Below, in pieces: positions 58,953 to 64,000 of a DNA stretch of 64,000 nucleotides. A program made the translations under genes and the position numbers. Numbering within the stretch: position 1 is the first letter of the stretch; each line of letters opens with the position of its first letter. This DNA comes from Nymphaea colorata (taxonomy: Eukaryota > Streptophyta > Magnoliopsida > Nymphaeales > Nymphaeaceae), in contig NC_045142.1 of the NCBI RefSeq assembly GCF_008831285.2, forward strand, positions 26,425,876 through 26,489,875. The letters are read 5' to 3'. The notes under the pieces are model-generated. The model searched no databases, was not told the DNA's origin, and was given only the letters and a program-made list of their open reading frames with translations.

Positions 58953-60621
58953 TTTTGCTCCTCTTTCCTTCCTCTCTTCCTTCTTCCTGCAAAACCAACT
59001 TCCAGAAACAAAGCAAGGTAGCACAGGAATACGTCCTCAGTGGAAGAATGAAGACAGAAAAAATGTGGGTCACATGAGAAACCCTCTTAGAGAGAGAATC
59101 TGGAATTGCAGAGGCTGGTGGATGAATGGGAGAGAAGCATAGACATGCAAACGTTAAAAAGGGAGAAGGAAGTAAAAGGAGAGCATGGTGCCGTTGGAGA
59201 AGGGGAATAAAAGGGGAGGATGGTGTTAAAAGTATAGCGCTCTTTGCTGTGCGGCGATTAAGAAGCGCGCCTCGTCCCGTGGAGACTCAAATTCGAAAAA
59301 CTAACGGTCGAGTGATGTGGACGGTCCATCCTTCGCGATCAACGTCCGTGGAGTCGTCGTTCTGCCAACGGTCACATATCTCACGTTGTTTTCTCCCTGG
59401 TCTGACTTTGATGGGAGCTGTAACGGTTAGTTTTCAGGTGAACGGCCAACCGGAGGGAGAAGTAAAGGGTGGTAATTTTAATTACTGAGTGGTCCCTCCT
59501 TGTCTCTGCTTTTTCGAATCGGCCGCCAGGCATTTTCGGATATTCCTCACCGCTGGATGGAAAATTCTAACGATTAGAAAATGGGTTGAAGTCAACTATC
59601 TTTTCTCAATATTTTATTTTTTGAAATTTTCTTAAAATTCAACTGGCTTTTGTGGCCGTGGATATGTAGGATAATGGAACAAGTGAATTTTAAATTTAAA
59701 TTATAAGTTAAAATATTATAAATAGATTTGTTAATTTAGAATCTTCCTTGTGGATTTTAAGAAAATGTAAAAAAAATCAAGGACTATTAGGTCACTCAGG
59801 CCTTGTCGGTAGCGTTCTCAATTGGCTGAATTTATCAAGCCAAATCCATTTGGTCTGATCCAGTAAAGAGAATAGGATCTAGTTAAGCAATTGGATCCAG
59901 ATTGTCGTGTTGCTTCTGGATTTGAGCTTAGAACCGGCTCCAAAGTTTGACAAAGATCCAAATAAAATGTCATGTCTGAAACCGGACTCCAGTTTGGTTT
60001 CAATAGTCAAATCCAAAGTCTGGAACTGAAACTAAAGATGATTAGATTGGAATTTTTAAAGCCTGGATCTGAACTGAGTCCAAACTGCTTGCTTCTTTGC
60101 TTGTTCCAACTTCCACGATCCAGACATAATAAAGTAAAGAGTTTGATACCAAAAATATGGACCCCTTGCTACCATATCATAATAAATACAAAGCTATCCC
60201 CACTAACTTTTCCTTAGTATGTAATAAAAAGAAATTAAATTGGAAAAACTAGAAAAACAAAAACAAGTAAACAATCATATCTTTCACATATTAATATAAC
60301 TTGTTTAAATTTCTATAGATGAAACAAACAATCAAAATCCTCTTTTAACATGAATTTCTAAAAGACTAGGGATGCAAATGATTTGTGAATTTTCTTCTCA
60401 TAGCTCCATTGTGTAGCAGTTTAAATGTTATGCCCCCCTAACAAGAGACCATGTGTTATGGGCTCTAAATGGCCAAAATGTCCTCAATGAAAGACCCCTT
60501 CCTCTATAAAGGGTAAATGTTGAACCTGGTTTTTTTTTGTTTTTCTTATAAATTTACAGCGACAGCCTTTTGCTAAGACCTGGGAATATGACTTCCCATG
60601 TTAACGTTATAACACAAAAGC
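58953..60621. other. CSLD leader/promoter region and gene-free stretch
   Basis: 58953-59150 is probably the 5' UTR. Further upstream is moderately GC-rich to about 59550 and then AT-rich to the next transposon. No other gene recognised. Confidence 0.45.
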
Positions 60622-61072
60622 TAGGGGTGAACATGAGCCGAGTTGAGCCCGAGTTCAATGAACTCGAGCTCGGCTCGACTAATGAAACCTCGAGCTCGAC
60701 TCATCTCGAGCTCAAGAATAGGCTGAATAGCTCGACGGAAGCAGCTTGACTCATCTCGAGCTCAAGAATAGCTCGACAGAAGCAGCTCGAGCTTGACTTG
60801 GCTATTATGTGTTGCGCTCGAGTTCAACTCAATTAAGGCTCGACAAACTCATTTGAATAGAATTGATATTCATGGTTACGTGTTGAGCTCGAGCTCAACT
60901 CGATTAAGCCTCGACAAACTCTTAAACTCGTTTGAATACATTGACTTGATTAAAGCTCGACAAACTCGATTACGACTCAAGCTCGACTCGGCAGTCGATT
61001 ATTTGAATGAGTCGACTCATGAACTCGAGCTTGACTCGTTAAGCAAATGACTCAACTCGTTGTTCACCCCTA
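60622..61072. mobile_element. hAT-like non-autonomous element, TCGAGC-rich family (451 bp)
   Basis: Left end TAGGGGTGAACATGAGCC; the right end, read on the other strand, is TAGGGGTGAACAACGAG, strong terminal inverted repeats. Flanks ACAAAAGC (60614-60621) and CAAAAAGC (61073-61080) match at 6 of 8. The interior is nearly all CTCGAGCTC/GACTCGGC-type words with internal repeats (AGCTCGAC[G/A]GAAGCAGCT occurs twice near 60728 and 60772). No transposase. Confidence 0.82.
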
Positions 61073-61664
61073 CAAAAAGCGCTCTCACTCTCCTGGATCT
61101 AATTTTCTGTGTATTTAGTAGCCGGTCCGATTCTAAATTTCTAATCCATCCAGTTCTTATCAAAAACTCATGAAAACCAACTAATAATGTCGTGTTTTCA
61201 AGTGTACATCTGTGTGCAATATTGGGTAAAATCAACTCGAGTTGGTTGCCAATTGAAATCAAGATTTTGATGCAAGTTCTTGAATGAGGTAAAACAAAGC
61301 ACTTATGAGAAAACTAAGCCGGCAATGTCCAGAAAGAGAATTTAATTTTATACGATTTAGTTGAAAAGTTGCAGGATGAATATTTCAAATGTTCTTCATG
61401 GTAGCAAGCGAAATGGTATACGTTTAAATTTTGTTTTGGAGAACAACTTTTAAAAGCATTTATAATTCAAATGGATTGTATTCTATTTGGGAAATGCACC
61501 CGAGCCAAAAGACTTAGTCGCTTGCAGGCATCATATGATCCGGAAGCTAGTAAAACACCCCCCACCCCCACCCCCCAAAAAAAAAAAATCCCGCCCCCCC
61601 TGATTGAAAAAGAAGAAGAAGAAGAAGAAGAGTATGGGCTTTTGTCTGCTTGACCCATGGAATC
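61073..61664. other. Gene-free stretch with simple repeats
   Basis: AT-rich; a C-rich/A-rich tract at about 61556-61600 is followed by a (GAA)n run at 61611-61630. No gene recognised. Confidence 0.55.
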
Positions 61665-61856
61665 TGGGCCGGAGTTAAGGGGGGCCTGGAGGGGCCCTGG
61701 CTCCTCCTCAAAAAGATATTAAAATTTTATATTTAAATTTTAAAAAATTTCACTTGTCCTATATAAAAATTTTAAAAAATGATATTTCGACTCATGTCAA
61801 AATTTAGAAACTTTAATTTGGCCCCCTTCGTAAAAAATTTCTAGTTTTGCCCTTGC
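61665..61856. mobile_element. Short hAT-like MITE with exact target duplication (192 bp)
   Basis: Flanked by identical 8-mers ATGGAATC (61657-61664 and 61857-61864; 9 bp if the preceding C is counted). The interior is the reverse complement of the AT-rich family (TTAAAAAATTTCACTTGTCC, TCAAAATTTAGAAACTTTAA), with ends GGGCCGGAG and TTTGCCCTTGC. This is the best-preserved duplication of the family and suggests a recent insertion. Confidence 0.8.
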
Positions 61857-61889
61857 ATGGAATCAAACCGATGACTAGCCTCATACCAC

Positions 61890-62290
61890 TGTTAGATAGT
61901 GGCCCGGAGCCCTACCTTTCATCTTGTTACTGCAAGAGGGCCCACTTGCAATTACGAGATGAAATTGCAAAGAAACGAATTTCCAAAATTAAAAGATTTC
62001 ATTAAAACGAAATTGTTACCTTTTTACAAGCTTGCCAAAAATCCCTCTCGGATTCAAGAAATCCTAGGAGGTAGACTATAAAGTCCTAGCTCATGTTCAT
62101 TTGAAGTTAATCATCAGTAACCAAACGATGCCTCCCAGAAGCAACCTCGAAAATCTAACCTATCTTTTTTTTCATTCTTCTTCCCTTTTTTCTGTTGTTG
62201 TTGCATCTGCCACTTGAAGCATGCTTGTGGTGACCGAGGTACTAAGAAGAGGAGCATCACAGACAGTGTTCCACTATTGAAAATCCTTCA
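61890..62290 (+). mobile_element. Putative 5' LTR of a Ty1/copia retrotransposon
   Basis: Starts TGTTAGATAG and ends CCTTCA (TG..CA borders, 401 bp). One base later comes TGGTATCA and, after a 2-bp insertion, GAGC: the primer-binding site complementary to initiator tRNA-Met used by most plant copia elements. A gag-like frame follows. The 3' LTR and target duplication lie beyond the window, so the LTR start is inferred only. Confidence 0.55.
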
Positions 62291-62291
62291 T

Positions 62292-62307
62292 TGGTATCAC
62301 AGAGCAG
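62292..62307 (+). promoter_or_regulatory. tRNA-iMet primer-binding site of the copia element
   Basis: TGGTATCACAGAGC equals the canonical TGGTATCAGAGC with a CA insertion. It sits right after the proposed LTR and 17 bp before the gag ATG. Confidence 0.6.
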
Positions 62308-62763
62308 TTCTTCGAATCCAAAAATGACTTCTAGAGTGGAAGCCTCAGAACTGGCCAAGACCAAAAAACTCAATGGAACAAACTTCTATGCGTAGAAACA
62401 TAGAATCATGTTGGCCTTGACCTTGGAGAAGTTGATCACACCAATACTACGATGTATGTTTAGTTGCTCTTAGAATAGTACAATTCATATAAGATGAAAA
62501 AGTCAAACAGAATAGTTTGCCATATTAACAAGATGTTAGTACCTAGCTGTAGTGAGAAATATAATATCTGATAACATGCAGATATGCACCATCTTGAATA
62601 GTCTACCACCTTCTTGGAATATGGCAGTCACTACCCTGAGTTTTCAGTTTGACACTCTAACTTTAGAGAAACTCCCATATACAATTAGCTATTGAGCAAG
62701 AATGTCTCAAAAAAAAAATGATGTTGAACTTATGACAATTTAGGATAAACCACCTAGTAGCCA

Positions 62764-63817
62764 TAGGCCTGCACAACGAGTCGAGCCAACTCGGGCTGAC
62801 TCGAACTCGCTCGATTAAACTCGGCTCGAGCTTGACTCGTTTATAAACGAGTTGAGTTCGAGCTTATAATGATACTCGAATAAGTAAACGATTCGAGTTC
62901 GAGTTTTCAGAACTCGACTCGTTTATACTCGACTCGACTCATTTTTATAAAACGAGTTAAATTTTGAAAACCGATTCACCGGTTTAGGGTAAAAATTCAT
63001 CGGTTATATACTTTTTTCTTTCCCCCTTTCGAGTCTCTCTCTTCTGTCGACTCTACTATCCTCAGACCTCAGAGCTCTCCTCTCCACGACTCCACCGGTC
63101 CGCCGCACACCATCTCCACCGTCCGACATTCGGCATCTAACCACCAGCTGGTCCAGCTCCACCTTCCGGCCTGCCGAGTTCCGCCTGCGTTGCACCAGGT
63201 ATGTTCCCCTCTTTTTCATGCGCCCTTTCTTTGCCTCTCCCTCTCTTAAACTCTCGTGGTCTCTCTCTCAATTGTCCATGTTCTTCTACCGTAGTTGTAT
63301 TGGTTGCTGTTCGACCACTGCCGTTCGTTCAGCTCCACAACTGCCACCTTGCAGAAACGCTTGTCTCTGACTGTGATGTTTTAGGGATTTCATTTTCCCC
63401 AACATGAAACGCCTGTCTCTGACTGTTATTTTTTTAGGGCTTTCATTTTCCCCAACATGCAAGATCCATCTGAAGGCGTCTTCTCTTCTATCGCAGCAAC
63501 ATTGGAGCCGTCCGACCACCACCGCATTCCTCCAGTGTCCTTTGACTACCACCCCTCGTCCACCTGCACGATCTACGCCTTCCAGGTGCTCTGCGCCTCT
63601 CTCTCTCTCTCCCTGAATCTTAATCGAGCAAGAACTTTTGTGTACTCGAGTTAATCGAGTTAACCGAGTCGAGCTCGAGCTCGACTTTGTTAATCGAGTC
63701 GAGCTCGAGCTTGTGTTAGGCAGCTCAACTCGAGTTCGAGTCGAGCTCGAGCTCGTTGAGTCGAGTCGAGCTCGAGCTGGGCAAGCTTGAGCTCGACTCG
63801 GCTCGTGTGCAGCCCTA
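62764..63817. mobile_element. hAT-like non-autonomous element inside copia gag (1,054 bp)
   Basis: Left end TAGGCCTGCACAACGAGTC; the right end, read on the other strand, is TAGGGCTGCACACGAGCC, long inverted repeats of the TCGAGC-rich family. Flanks AGTAGCCA (62756-62763) and AGTAGTCA (63818-63825) match at 7 of 8. Outer 200 bp on each side are GAGCTCGAG-type repeats; the middle (about 63000-63640) is different, CT-rich and GC-rich, with a 52-bp internal tandem duplication. No transposase. Confidence 0.85.
63355..63459. repeat. Tandem duplication, 52 bp and 53 bp, inside the hAT-like element
   Basis: Copies 63355-63406 and 63407-63459, AAACGC.TGTCTCTGACTG...CCCCAACATG, with a few mismatches. 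Confidence 0.93.
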
Positions 63818-64000
63818 AGTAGTCATGTGCATGTAAAACCAAAAAGAATTTAAAAGAGAAACAATGGCAAATATAAGAACAATTTTGCAGGTAATCAGAA
63901 AACACAAGGAACTGTGTTGAAATGCTACAAACGCGAAAAGCTTGGACACATTAAAAAAAATTGTTTGACAAAATTTCCAAACAAGAAGAACAACAATGGT

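Larger units (their letters stand above)
62324..64000 (+). pseudogene. Ty1/copia gag (broken, split by a hAT-like element, runs off window)
   Basis: Two pieces: 62324-62763 and 63818-64000. The first begins at an ATG with the usual gag start (LNGTNFYA followed by KHRIMLALTLEKL); the Trp codon expected after FYA is TAG at 62393-62395. Further on are pieces typical of the gag (UBN2) domain, such as LPPSWNMAVTTLSFQ and LTLEKLP, interrupted by stops. After the transposon the frame resumes with a CCHC zinc-knuckle region (63923-63964) in which the second Cys is Arg (CYKREKLGHIKKNC). Gag packages element RNA in virus-like particles. Stops, a lost Cys and the insertion show the copy is dead. Confidence 0.75.

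Noticed and set aside
58953-59024. 24-residue N-terminal extension of CSLD5 from an upstream in-frame ATG
   Set aside because: CSLD5-type proteins start MVK at the position matching 58952; the extension has no family similarity and is likely 5' UTR.

Overview
This window looks like nuclear DNA of a flowering plant. It is AT-rich, its genes are broken by GT..AG introns and are spaced 4-15 kb apart, and the gene families are plant types: a CSLD cellulose-synthase-like protein, a GATL glycosyltransferase, LLM-domain B-class GATA factors, a P-class PPR protein and a FAR1-type pseudogene. I could not place the species more precisely. I saw no organellar insert, CRISPR array or bacterial-type operon.

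Layout, left to right. 1-4044 (+): last five exons of an importin-alpha gene whose 5' half lies off the left edge. 8505-10795 (+): three-exon P-loop NTPase with a C-terminal membrane anchor. 12375-14500: a diverged segmental duplication. 15916-16514 (-) and 20063-20685 (-): two related GATA factor genes; the left copy has a nonsense codon in its first exon and a 6-bp deletion just after the zinc finger. 20.7-29.1 kb: repeat-rich, with no convincing gene. 29117-29593 (-): small secreted proline-rich, probably GPI-anchored protein. 31788-32165 (+): small intronless basic plant protein of unknown function. About 34960-36130 (-): frameshifted FAR1/MULE-transposase-type pseudogene. 36.1-45.4 kb: repeats only. 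45443-46549 (-): GATL-type GT8 glycosyltransferase. 51560-53767 (+): intronless PPR gene. 54980-58952 (-): three-exon CSLD5-like gene. 61890 to the right edge: 5' part of a degenerate Ty1/copia retrotransposon, whose gag is split by a 1,054-bp hAT-like element.

The most informative structure is in the mobile DNA. Four elements (560, 419, 451 and 1,054 bp) share TAGG...CCTA ends and interiors rich in GCTCGA/TCGAGC, and each is flanked by 8-bp direct repeats matching at 6-7 of 8 positions, as expected for non-autonomous hAT transposons. A second group of 160-190-bp AT-rich elements with GGGGCGGAGCC-like ends also carries 8-bp duplications, one of them exact. A third theme is the many short direct tandem duplications (about 33-160 bp), three of them in a row behind the PPR gene.

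The genes do not form one pathway. GATL and CSLD5 both act in Golgi cell-wall polysaccharide synthesis, the PPR protein is probably mitochondrial, importin-alpha serves nuclear import, and the GATA genes are transcription regulators. I found no clearly new multi-gene system. The leads most worth checking are the nested hAT-in-copia insertion, the asymmetric decay of the GATA pair and the clustered tandem duplications.
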